Positions 26,583 through 36,470 of a DNA stretch of 64,000 bases are shown here, piece after piece. Made by a program: the position numbers and the translations under genes. The DNA is from an uncultured Lachnospiraceae bacterium (GTDB lineage Bacteria > Bacillota > Clostridia > Lachnospirales > Lachnospiraceae): NCBI GenBank assembly GCA_910588125.1, contig CAJUPI010000005.1, forward strand, positions 1 through 64,000, in the 5' to 3' direction. Numbering within the stretch: position 1 is the stretch's first letter; every line of letters begins with the position of its first letter. Under the pieces are notes generated by a model. The model was given only the letters and a program-made list of their open reading frames with translations, was not told the origin of the DNA and ran no database searches.

Positions 26583-27505
26583 GATTTCTTGCCCTCCTTT
26601 CCAAATGCCGTCGGAAGGGTAAATCTTTCAATCAGCGGAACCAGCAGGTTGCTGATGATAATCGCATAAGAAACACCCTCTGCAGAGCCTCCGAAGATAC
26701 GGAACAGCCCGGTCAGGATACCCAGCAAAACGCCGAACACGATCTGTCCTTTAGGAGTAATGGGGCTAGTCACATAATCTGTAGCCATGAAAAAGGCTCC
26801 GAAAACCAGGCCGCCGCCACAAATGTGGGCCAACACATAATTCATATCCTGCTTGCCAAAAATAAAGGCAAATACTGCTACCGTCAGAATATATGTAACG
26901 GGAATCCGCAGCGAAATCACTTTCTTCACCGCCAGGTAAATGCCGCCAACCAGCAAAGCGATCACAGACACCTCTCCGATAGTCCCCGGAATCTTACCGA
27001 TAAACATAGCAGCCACATCCACGCTCTCCCCCGCCTTTAGCTGGGCAAGCGGTGTCGCCCCGCTCCAGCCGTCCATCGCAAAATCGGACATTTTCCCGGC
27101 AAAGGAAATCAACAAAAAGCATCTGCCGGCCAGTGCCGGATTCATAAAATTCTGTCCGATGCCGCCATAGAGCTGCTTTACCACAATAATAGCAAAGATA
27201 CCGCCCAGAGCCGGAATCCACAGCGGAATGTTCGCCGGCATATTCAATGCCAGGATCATGCCCGTCACCACTGCACTCATATCGGAAACCGTGAGTGGCA
27301 GCTTCATCGCTTTCTGAAATACATATTCACTCAACACGCAGGCAGCCACCGTAACGATCAGAACCAACAGCGCGTGGAATCCGAACTGGAATACACCGAA
27401 CGCAGTTGCCGGCAGCATGGCGATACACACATCTGCCATAATGCTCTGAGTAGTCTCTTTGCTCCGAACGTGCGGGGATGCCGATACATTTAATAATTTG
27501 CTCAT
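26579..27505 (-). CDS. rnfD: Rnf complex membrane subunit D, covalent FMN carrier
   Basis: A 308-residue polytopic protein with about nine or ten membrane helices. The FMN-attachment motif is SGATPLAQLK near residue 157, and the conserved MNPALAGRCF and ATDYVTSPITP motifs are present. I chose the ATG at 27505, preceded by GGAGGGG; an upstream extension to 27547 overlaps rnfC and has no ribosome site. It lies 13 nt after rnfC and overlaps rnfG by 4 nt. RnfD with RnfG carries electrons across the ion-translocating part. Confidence 0.97.
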   Translation of the reverse strand: MSKLLNVSASPHVRSKETTQSIMADVCIAMLPATAFGVFQFGFHALLVLIVTVAACVLSEYVFQKAMKLPLTVSDMSAVVTGMILALNMPANIPLWIPALGGIFAIIVVKQLYGGIGQNFMNPALAGRCFLLISFAGKMSDFAMDGWSGATPLAQLKAGESVDVAAMFIGKIPGTIGEVSVIALLVGGIYLAVKKVISLRIPVTYILTVAVFAFIFGKQDMNYVLAHICGGGLVFGAFFMATDYVTSPITPKGQIVFGVLLGILTGLFRIFGGSAEGVSYAIIISNLLVPLIERFTLPTAFGKEGKKS

Positions 27506-27518
27506 AACTTCTCCCCTC

Positions 27519-28844
27519 CTACGCTTTCTTTCTCCGGTTGGCGGCAACCGTTTTTCTCATCTCTTTGAATGCCTGAGTCAGCGGACGCTTGGCCGGGCAG
27601 ATAAATGCACAGCTTCCGCACTCCACACACTCCATACCATTTAGCTTCTCAAATTTCTCACAGTCACCCTTTAAGGCCGCCTTCATCATCATTACCGGGA
27701 CGATGTGGCTGGGACACACGCTGACACACTTACCACAGCGGATACAGGGAGTCGGCTCATTGGCAGCCACCTCATCCTTGGTCATGCACAGCAGCGCCGA
27801 GTTGGTCTTGGTCACCGGGATATCCAGCCCAAACAGTGCCATACCCATCATAGGGCCGCCCGCAATCAGCTTCTCCGGCTCACTCTTAAAGCCGCCGGCC
27901 GCCTCTATCAGCTCCTGGAAATTCGTGCCGATCTTGACATTATAATTCTGCGGATTGGCAATCGCATCACCGGTCACAGTCACAATCCGGCGCATCAGCG
28001 GCGTTGTCTTGCACACCGCCATATAGATGGCAATCACCGTATCTACATTATCCACGATACAGCCGGCATCTGCCGGCAGCATGGAGGAATTCACTTTCCT
28101 GCCAGTAATAGCATTGATCAGCGAACGCTCACCGCCCTGGGGATACTTGGTCTGCAGTTCGCACACCTCGATGCGCGGCTCATCCTTCACCATCTCCTGA
28201 ATTTTCTTAATCGCTTCCGGCTTATTGTTCTCAATGCCGATCACACCCTTCGCTTTCTCAAACAGCTGCAGCATTACCTTCAACCCGCCGATCAGCTTCT
28301 CCGGCTCCTCAAGCATCATCCGGTAATCGCTGGTCAGATACGGCTCACACTCCGCTGCGTTAATCAGTACATACTCAATCGCATTCTCATCCTTGGGCGT
28401 CAGTTTTACATGTGTCGGAAACCCTGCTCCGCCAAGTCCCACAATGCCGGCTTCCTTCACGATATCCCGGATCTCCTGCTTGGAGAGCTTCGACGGATCA
28501 CGATCTGCTCCCATGCCATCCACACCCTGATATTCGCCGTCATTTTCCACAACGACGGAATTCACCATCGCACCGCTTGCCACGCGTCTCGGCTCAACCG
28601 CCTTGACGGTGCCGGATACGGAGCAGATGACATTCGCAGAAATGAATCCACTCGCTTCACCGATCTTCTGGCCTGCCAGCACCTTGTCGCCCTTTTTCAC
28701 CAGCGGAGTCGCCGGCGCGCCGATATGCTGGGACATGGGATATACCATATCGCCCTTCGGCATCAGGATCTGTGTGGGCTTGTTCTCGGACAGTTCTTTT
28801 CCCTCATAAGGATGAACGCCGCCTTTAAATGTAGCCAATCCCAT
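27519..28844 (-). CDS. rnfC: Rnf complex subunit C, NADH-binding FMN and 4Fe-4S subunit
   Basis: RnfC is the peripheral subunit that reduces NAD+. The 441 residues contain an N-terminal lipoyl-like domain (GGVHPYEGKELS), a Rossmann-type NADH/FMN region (GIVGLGGAGFPTHVK near 132), an SLBB-type segment, and two 4Fe-4S motifs near the C-terminus (CIRCGKCVSVCP and CVECGSCAFICP). It is the first gene of rnfCDGEAB, the usual order in Clostridia. A weak GAGGG lies before the ATG. A promoter and a dyad lie upstream at 28884-28942. Confidence 0.97.
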   Translation of the reverse strand: MGLATFKGGVHPYEGKELSENKPTQILMPKGDMVYPMSQHIGAPATPLVKKGDKVLAGQKIGEASGFISANVICSVSGTVKAVEPRRVASGAMVNSVVVENDGEYQGVDGMGADRDPSKLSKQEIRDIVKEAGIVGLGGAGFPTHVKLTPKDENAIEYVLINAAECEPYLTSDYRMMLEEPEKLIGGLKVMLQLFEKAKGVIGIENNKPEAIKKIQEMVKDEPRIEVCELQTKYPQGGERSLINAITGRKVNSSMLPADAGCIVDNVDTVIAIYMAVCKTTPLMRRIVTVTGDAIANPQNYNVKIGTNFQELIEAAGGFKSEPEKLIAGGPMMGMALFGLDIPVTKTNSALLCMTKDEVAANEPTPCIRCGKCVSVCPSHIVPVMMMKAALKGDCEKFEKLNGMECVECGSCAFICPAKRPLTQAFKEMRKTVAANRRKKA

Positions 28845-28883
28845 CTACTTTTACCCTCTTTCTATACATTTTCTTTCTCTTTT

Positions 28884-28942
28884 TGACAAAAAATATCACT
28901 TGTCATCTTGTACAGTATAGCATAATTAAGAAAGGCTTACAA
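28884..28942 (-). promoter_or_regulatory. rnf operon promoter and downstream dyad
   Basis: On the minus strand a -35 TTGTAA (28937-28942) and a -10 TATACT (28914-28919) are 17 bp apart. Starting about 9 bp downstream of the -10 is an inverted repeat, TGACAA-N10-TTGTCA (28884-28905), which covers the likely transcription start and could be an operator. The regulator is unknown. Confidence 0.6.
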
Positions 28943-28944
28943 TT

Positions 28945-29500
28945 GGAAATTTTTCTTTGTATACAGTATTATGTTTGGAATAATTCACAAAAAACCCGGA
29001 TATTTCCTTGTTTTTATCAAGATTTCTTGTCTATTTATTAACAAAAGCATTCCTTGAGAAAACCACCTTGTTTTTGCAAAAAAACAATCATTAGGGAACC
29101 GATTGCAAAGAGGCATGAACCGCCGGAAATTTTATAGGTTTCAACTATTATATGCAAATGAAAAAGAAATTTAGATTGTGAATTTTTTAGCCGATTTTGT
29201 CATTACTGATAGCACATAGGGCTTTTATTCTTTTTACTTATCAATATTTATAATTTTAATTAATCTATCGCAAATTCCGAAAATTTTTTATTTTTTTGCA
29301 ATAAAACTTCCGCTATCTGCATTAACCTATTGAACGGATGATGAAAAGAGTCGATTTCCGCAGGAAAACAAGGCAAAACGTAAAATCAAATCAAGTAAAC
29401 GAAATTCCTTGATGCATTACATTCCATCACACACACCGCCAAGTTTTCCCAACCGGAAGGAGACCATTTTCAAAAAAACCTTAAAAATTAGGGTTGCAAC
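28945..29500. other. AT-rich non-coding stretch between rnfC and dnaJ
   Basis: About 550 bp without a credible gene, notably richer in A and T than its surroundings. It lies upstream of the rnf promoter. One site, TTGTCTATTTATTAACAA (29027-29044), differs from the Rex operator consensus TTGTTAA-N4-TTAACAA at two positions. It is about 110 bp upstream of the rnf start, a distant position for a repressor. No repeat of family 1 or 2 is present. The stretch looks like a long upstream regulatory region or decayed sequence. Confidence 0.4.
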
Positions 29501-29501
29501 C

Positions 29502-29539
29502 AAAAGAGCCGCCACGTGCCAACACGAGACGGCTCTTTT
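29502..29539. terminator. Terminator after dnaJ
   Basis: AAAAGAGCCG (29502-29511) and CGGCTCTTTT (29530-29539) form a strong stem, with an inner CGTG/CACG pair that nearly extends it. On the minus strand it lies 43 nt after the dnaJ stop and is followed by only a short T-run made by the stem itself (CTCTTTT). It may also work in the plus direction (TTTTCCCTTTTTT). Confidence 0.8.
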
Positions 29540-29581
29540 CCCTTTTTTAATTCTTTAAGGCGGCTCTCCGTTCATTTCTCC

Positions 29582-30724
29582 TTATTTGCCGAAAAGCTTC
29601 CCTTTTTTATGTTTCTCGCCGGCCTCCGGCTTTTCCCCCCGCATCGCAGCATCAAAGTTCCGCAATGCCTCCTTCTGCGCCTCATTCAGACGCTCCGGGA
29701 CTTGAACGACTAAGGTCACATAATGGTCGCCGCGGATCCCGCGGGCCCGCAGAGACGGCACCCCTTTGCCTTTCAGACGCACGCGGGTATCTGTTTGCGT
29801 TCCGGCCTTCACCTCATATTCCACCTCGCCGTCCACCGTCTTGATGCGGATCGGCCCGCCTAATGCCGCTGTAGCAAAAGAAATCGGCACAGTCGAATAG
29901 ATACTGGTATCTTGACGCTTAAATACCGGATGCTGCGATACCACTGCCTCCACCAGCAGATCGCCCCGCTCTCCGCCATTGACTCCCGGCTCTCCGCCGC
30001 CGGCACAACGCACGCTCTGCCCGTTGTCAATGCCGCCCGGAATCGTGACCTTGAATTTCTTTTTGCGCGTTACATAGCCGGTGCCATAGCAATCGGCGCA
30101 CTTTTCACGGATCACCTTGCCTTTGCCTCCGCACTCCGGGCAGGTCTGGACATTCTGCACCTGTCCGAAGAAAGACTGCTGGGTATACATGATCTTTCCC
30201 TTGCCGTTACACTTTGGGCAGGTCTCCGGAGAGGTGCCAGGCTTCGCCCCGGTGCCATGACACTTGGAGCACTCCTCCTTAAAGTTAATCTCGATCTCTT
30301 TCTCACAGCCAAAAACAGCCTCTTCAAAGGTAATGCGAATCGCCGTCCTCACGTTGGCTCCCCGCATCGGGCCGTTGTATTGGCTGCTTCGGCTCCTGCC
30401 GCCTCCGAAAATATCACCGAAAATATCACCAAAAATATCGCCCATATCTCCGGAAAAATCAAAACCGCCGAAGCCGCCGCCCCCAGCTGCCCCATCAAAT
30501 GCTGCATGGCCAAACTGATCGTATTGACGGCGCTTATCCGGATCGCTTAAAACGCTGTATGCCTCCGAAGCCTCCTTGAACTTTTTTTCAGCCTCGGTGT
30601 CCCCCGGATTGCTGTCCGGGTGATATTTTTTGGCGAGGGCGCGGTATGCCTTCTTCAGAGCAGCTTCATCTGCGTTCTTGGGAACGCCCAGAACCTCATA
30701 ATAATCTCTCTTGCTCTCTGCCAT
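29582..30724 (-). CDS. dnaJ: Chaperone protein DnaJ
   Basis: Stimulates the ATPase of DnaK and delivers unfolded clients. The 380 residues show the J domain with [10 protein letters not shown], a Gly/Phe-rich region ([11 protein letters not shown]), four zinc-binding CxxCxGxG motifs ([32 protein letters not shown]) and the C-terminal client domains. I chose the ATG at 30724, with GGAGGA 4 nt before it; the frame extends to 30754 without a ribosome site. Last gene of hrcA-grpE-dnaK-dnaJ, 156 nt after dnaK. Confidence 0.98.
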   Translation of the reverse strand: MAESKRDYYEVLGVPKNADEAALKKAYRALAKKYHPDSNPGDTEAEKKFKEASEAYSVLSDPDKRRQYDQFGHAAFDGAAGGGGFGGFDFSGDMGDIFGDIFGDIFGGGRSRSSQYNGPMRGANVRTAIRITFEEAVFGCEKEIEINFKEECSKCHGTGAKPGTSPETCPKCNGKGKIMYTQQSFFGQVQNVQTCPECGGKGKVIREKCADCYGTGYVTRKKKFKVTIPGGIDNGQSVRCAGGGEPGVNGGERGDLLVEAVVSQHPVFKRQDTSIYSTVPISFATAALGGPIRIKTVDGEVEYEVKAGTQTDTRVRLKGKGVPSLRARGIRGDHYVTLVVQVPERLNEAQKEALRNFDAAMRGEKPEAGEKHKKGKLFGK

Positions 30725-30880
30725 GGTCTCCTCCATCTGGTGCACACTATGCACACTCTATATTTATACATAACCGCTCATGCGACAGAAACGGTTATAT
30801 TTATACACCGAAACGGCTGTCGCAGTTTCGAAAAGCCCTCTACCGGAACCCTCCTCGACTGCGCCAGCCCTTTTCCTTCT

Positions 30881-32788
<1,908 letters not shown>

Positions 32789-32795
32789 TTATCTG

Positions 32796-33419
32796 TCAGT
32801 TTGCCACCTGCACCATACTATGTCTGACTACGGTGCCGCGGTACTTATACCCCCGTTGAAGCTCCTGGGAAATTTCATTCTCCCCATAGGCTTCATCATC
32901 GATATGCATCACCGCATTGTGCACATCCGGGTTGAACTGCTGCCCTACTGCCTCGATCGTCTCCACCCCGGCATCCTCCAGAGTCTTGATAAACTGCTTG
33001 TAGATCATCTCCACGCCTTCGGCAAAGGAACTTCCCTTCTCCTCCTCCGGCACGGCTGCCAGGGCCCGCTCAAAATTATCCAGGACCGGCAGAATCTTCT
33101 CAATCATCTCGCGGGCGCCTATCTCATACATTGCAGACTTCTCCTTCTCTGTCCGCTTGCGGAAATTGTCAAACTCCGCCATCTGGCGCATCAGACGATC
33201 CTGCATCTCCTCGATCTGCACATCCTTTGGATCCTTTTTGGCCGGCTTTTTATCCGCCTTATCCGGATCCGGAGCGCCATTCTCTTCTGCATCTTCCTGG
33301 ATGGCAGATGCTTTTCCTTCCTCCGCATCCTTTTCCTGAATAGCAGAATCCTCCATTGTCTCCTGGCCTCCCGGGGTCTCGCGTTCTTCTTTATCCTTAT
33401 CTTTTCCCATATCTGTCAT
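32796..33419 (-). CDS. grpE: Nucleotide exchange factor GrpE
   Basis: Releases ADP from DnaK. The 207-residue protein has a highly charged, low-complexity first ~65 residues (KDKDKEERE, DKADKKPAKKD). The coiled-coil and GrpE core then follow: MAEFDNFRKRTEKEK, ILPVLDNFERAL, and the signature HNAVMHIDDEAYGENEISQELQRGY, split here by reading (key residues 170-195). The start codon overlaps the hrcA stop by 4 nt (ATGA). Confidence 0.98.
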   Translation of the reverse strand: MTDMGKDKDKEERETPGGQETMEDSAIQEKDAEEGKASAIQEDAEENGAPDPDKADKKPAKKDPKDVQIEEMQDRLMRQMAEFDNFRKRTEKEKSAMYEIGAREMIEKILPVLDNFERALAAVPEEEKGSSFAEGVEMIYKQFIKTLEDAGVETIEAVGQQFNPDVHNAVMHIDDEAYGENEISQELQRGYKYRGTVVRHSMVQVAN

Positions 33420-34465
33420 CCTTCCTCACTGTTTGTATCATTTTTAAACGTGGCATCTAACTGCCTCATCAGATGTCTCAAGGTCCCCAGTACTTTCTCA
33501 TAATCCATGCGCTTGGGACCGATGATGCCAATCGTCCCGCGTATCCCTTCTCCCAACTCATAATTTGCTGTCACAACGCTGCAATCCTTCATCGTCTGAA
33601 GCGGCGTCTCTTCCCCGATATAAACCTGGATTCCATTATCCTCCTCTGTGCGGTTCACATCGGTAATCAGCTCTTGAAGCAATTCTTTCTGCTCCAATGT
33701 GCTGATCAGCTGGCTGGCCTTCTCCCCATCGCTTAACTCCGGATATTTGAATATATTGGTAGCGCCACTCGTATAAATCTGCAAGTCTTCCTCGTCGGCC
33801 TGAATCACCGCCGCCACTTCGCCAAGTACCAGATCAACCACCTGACTATGGTTTCCGGCCTGTTCCTTCAAGCGGCTGATCACTCCCAGGTTGATCTCAT
33901 CAATCGTCAGTCCGTTCAGGCTGCTGTTCAGCATGATATTCAGATTCAGCAGCGCTTCCTGGCTAATCTCCTCCTGTACGGTAACCACTTTGTTGCGGAT
34001 CAGGTTCCCCTCTACCACCGTGACCACCAGCAGCTTATGCGGATCCATCTGAGAAAGCTGGATAAATTTCAGCTTGTTGTGATGATACTGAGGACCGCTG
34101 ATCATGGCCGCGTAATTGGTATTTCTGGCCAAAAGCTGTGCCAGCTTCTTCAAAACCAGCTCCACGCGATCCACACGCTTAATCATCAGCGCTTTCACCT
34201 CTGTTACTTCCTGCTCTTTCTCCTGCATAATCTGGTCCACATAAAAGCGATACCCTTTATCAGAAGGAATCCTTCCTGCCGAAGTATGAGGTTGTATGAT
34301 GTATCCCATCTCCTCTAAATCAGACATCTCATTGCGGATGGTCGCGGAACTCAACTGTAAATCCGTATATTTGGATATGGTCCTTGAGCCTACTGGCTCA
34401 CCCGTCTCCAAGTATGTCTTGATGATAGCTTTTAATATAGTAACTTTCCGATCATCCAGCTCCAT
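33416..34465 (-). CDS. hrcA: Heat-inducible transcription repressor HrcA
   Basis: Represses its own operon by binding CIRCE, with GroE chaperones known to support its activity in Firmicutes. The 349 residues have an N-terminal winged helix (KAIIKTYLETGEPVGSRTI, SSATIRNEMSDLEEMG) and the HrcA core (GRIPSDKGYRFYVD, YVG-like and IGIIGPKRMDYEKV motifs). I chose the ATG at 34465, with GGAGG 5 nt upstream; an in-frame start at 34492 would lie within the CIRCE element. Confidence 0.98.
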   Translation of the reverse strand: MELDDRKVTILKAIIKTYLETGEPVGSRTISKYTDLQLSSATIRNEMSDLEEMGYIIQPHTSAGRIPSDKGYRFYVDQIMQEKEQEVTEVKALMIKRVDRVELVLKKLAQLLARNTNYAAMISGPQYHHNKLKFIQLSQMDPHKLLVVTVVEGNLIRNKVVTVQEEISQEALLNLNIMLNSSLNGLTIDEINLGVISRLKEQAGNHSQVVDLVLGEVAAVIQADEEDLQIYTSGATNIFKYPELSDGEKASQLISTLEQKELLQELITDVNRTEEDNGIQVYIGEETPLQTMKDCSVVTANYELGEGIRGTIGIIGPKRMDYEKVLGTLRHLMRQLDATFKNDTNSEEG

Positions 34466-34485
34466 AGCGGCCTCCATTTTATTTG

Positions 34486-34512
34486 TTAGCACTCGTTTGA
34501 TAAGAGTGCTAA
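34486..34512. promoter_or_regulatory. CIRCE operator
   Basis: TTAGCACTC (34486-34494), a 9-base spacer, and GAGTGCTAA (34504-34512): a perfect CIRCE inverted repeat. It lies between the hrcA promoter and start codon, so HrcA controls the whole hrcA-grpE-dnaK-dnaJ operon. Confidence 0.98.
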
Positions 34513-34523
34513 TACCTGTGATT

Positions 34524-34552
34524 AATATACTTTACCCAACCGCTTTTGTCAA
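34524..34552 (-). promoter_or_regulatory. hrcA operon promoter
   Basis: A consensus -35 TTGACA (34547-34552) and a -10 TATATT (34524-34529) on the minus strand, 17 bp apart. The -10 lies 11 bp upstream of CIRCE, so transcription starts at or within the operator. Confidence 0.85.
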
Positions 34553-34697
34553 GAGGTTTTCATGAAAAACTTTTGATTCTCATCAACTATTATATATTCC
34601 CGGAAAATCCATATTAAAAGCGATCCTTGACATTTAACATTTTTGTAATATAATGGGTATATAAGTAGAAAAATACGCAGAATGTGAGGTGATCTGT

Positions 34698-35399
34698 ATG
34701 TATCATTTAAAAACCAATAAGACAAGCTTCATTTTTATGATCATTATGACATTATTATGGGTAACGATTGGGGGACTGTCAGCCTTCGGCGCTGAGGTTC
34801 CCGGCGGAGGTATGGCAATTGACGGCACGATTCATAGTGTGGAAGCCGGTGGAATTTCCCAAGGATCTGAGATGATACATACTTCCGGCGCTCCTGGCGG
34901 GTCATACGCATCGGCAGACATGCCGACTACCGGTGGTCCGGTCAGCTCTCAGCCCCCACATAATACAGAAGGTCCGCAGAATATTGATAGCAGCGGTATC
35001 TCCCATAATTCCCCCTCCGCCTCCACAGGTTCACGGGTCATCACTTGTGGTAATGGAAAAGCAGCGCCTTCCCCGATAAAAGAGGTAATGGATAAAAATC
35101 AAATTAACAAGGGCGCTTCTCTGGGAATGTTCACCACTACCGGTTATTGTGCATGCGATGAATGTTCTGGCGGCTTTGGCCTGACTTATTCCGGGACGGT
35201 TCCCCAGGCAAATCACACCATTTCCGCCGATATTTCTTTGTTCCCTATCGGCACCCGGCTGATAATCGGTGATATCGTCTATACAGTGGAAGATATTGGC
35301 TCGAATGTTATCGGCGAACATATCGACATCTATTATGAAAATCATGATGATGCCGTCAAACATGGCAAACAGCTTCAGGAAGTATTTGCTGTCCAATAA
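34698..35399 (+). CDS. Secreted 3D-domain protein
   Basis: A 233-residue exported protein with a signal peptide (~residues 10-33, ending near FGAEV). A Gly/Ser/Thr/Pro-rich unstructured linker (~35-140) leads to a C-terminal 3D domain (~145-233) with the three conserved aspartates in SADISLFPIGT, VEDIGS and HIDIYY. 3D domains occur in MltA-like and resuscitation-promoting, peptidoglycan-active proteins; a lytic or cell-wall role is inferred. A Cys pair (CACDEC) sits before the domain. GAGGTG precedes the ATG; a GTG nine bases earlier is less likely. Confidence 0.88.
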   Translation: MYHLKTNKTSFIFMIIMTLLWVTIGGLSAFGAEVPGGGMAIDGTIHSVEAGGISQGSEMIHTSGAPGGSYASADMPTTGGPVSSQPPHNTEGPQNIDSSGISHNSPSASTGSRVITCGNGKAAPSPIKEVMDKNQINKGASLGMFTTTGYCACDECSGGFGLTYSGTVPQANHTISADISLFPIGTRLIIGDIVYTVEDIGSNVIGEHIDIYYENHDDAVKHGKQLQEVFAVQ

Positions 35400-35425
35400 C
35401 ATAAACAAATCCGTCGGTTTTATTC

Positions 35426-35607
35426 AGAAAGAGGGTGTTGCAAAATAAGTCCCCCTCCCTTTCTCTTATCCTGTGTTCGGATGGTTCACGTACACACAGT
35501 CTGCTCTTAACGGACAAAGTCCGTCAATATCAGACAGAATGTTCGTGAACAGCCGGACACTAGATAAGAGAAAGGGAGGGGGACTTATTTTACAACACCC
35601 TCTTTCT
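35426..35607. repeat. Palindromic repeat family 2, copy A
   Basis: A ~180-bp palindrome. The left arm is AGAAAGAGGGTGTTGCAAAA, TAAGTCCCCCTCCCTTTCTC, TTATCCTGTGTTCGG; the right arm is its near-exact reverse complement, ending ACACCCTCTTTCT. The centre is CGGACAAAGTCCG. The GTTGCAAAA end resembles insertion-sequence termini. No transposase gene is present. It lies between two paralogous 3D-domain genes. Confidence 0.88.
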
Positions 35608-35720
35608 AAGAAAATTAACTTCGCAATAATCATGGTTATATATTACATTTCTGTTACATATATTTAAATCATATGAAATTTTCATTTCATTTTATATTGT
35701 AACAGGAAAGGAGTATAATC

Positions 35721-36470
35721 ATGTTGAAAAACAAATTTTTATGGACATGCCTCTTATTGATGGCAATCTTGCTGCAGGGCAGTGCCGTTATTACTTTTGC
35801 CGAGCCATTGGATGGCTATTTTGATCCTATGGAGGGCAATACCATCGTCGGCTGGGGATGGGAATCCGCCCAGCCCAACACCGTAGTCCCGGTTCATGTG
35901 ACCGTCACCAATAAAACAACCTCCCAGGTAGTCGGCAGCTTCTCTCCCGCTGCCGCCGTTTACCGGGATGATCTGAAGGAAAACGGCATCGGTAACGGAA
36001 TGCATGGCTTCCGAATCCGAATGGACTGGGACTCCCTGCCAGATGGTGTCTACCAAATCGAAGGCTCTGTAGACGGCAAACAATTTGGCAATACACAGTC
36101 TTATGTCAAGGGTGAGGTTCCACAGGAAAAAGAAAGTGAACCCTCTCTGGAAACGGATGCTTTGGCAACCGCAAAAGCTACCCGTTCCCTGGGTATCTTC
36201 CGCACTACCGGATACTGTTCCTGTTCCCGTTGCAGCGGCAAATGGGGCAAACGCACCAGTACCGGCGCTATCCCCCGCTCCGGCCATACAGTTGCCGTGG
36301 ACCCAAGAGTCATCCCCTATGGAACCAGGCTGATGATTAATGGGGTGATCTATACGGCTGAAGATTGCGGAAGCGGGGTCAACGGAAAACATATCGATAT
36401 CTATTATGACAGCCATCTCCAGGCCCTGAGGCATGGCAGCCGCAAAATGGAAGTATTTCTGGTCCGCTAG
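35721..36470 (+). CDS. Secreted 3D-domain protein with N-terminal beta domain
   Basis: A 249-residue exported protein. It has a signal peptide (~1-27, TFAEP), an N-terminal beta-rich domain (~28-130) with repeated GYFDPMEGNTIVGWGWE- and LPDGVYQIEG-type motifs similar to Ig-like modules of secreted Clostridial proteins, and a C-terminal 3D domain (~155-249; VAVDPRVIPYGT, AEDCGSG, HIDIYYDS) with all three aspartates. The Cys pair (CSCSRC) before the 3D domain matches its paralogue at 34698. AGGAAAGGAG precedes the ATG. A cell-wall-active role is inferred. Its stop codon overlaps that of the convergent argH at a shared CTAG. Confidence 0.88.
   Translation: MLKNKFLWTCLLLMAILLQGSAVITFAEPLDGYFDPMEGNTIVGWGWESAQPNTVVPVHVTVTNKTTSQVVGSFSPAAAVYRDDLKENGIGNGMHGFRIRMDWDSLPDGVYQIEGSVDGKQFGNTQSYVKGEVPQEKESEPSLETDALATAKATRSLGIFRTTGYCSCSRCSGKWGKRTSTGAIPRSGHTVAVDPRVIPYGTRLMINGVIYTAEDCGSGVNGKHIDIYYDSHLQALRHGSRKMEVFLVR

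Noticed and set aside
27705-28886. 393-codon plus-strand frame
   Set aside because: Lies opposite rnfC, whose protein is fully recognisable; a shadow frame from codon bias.
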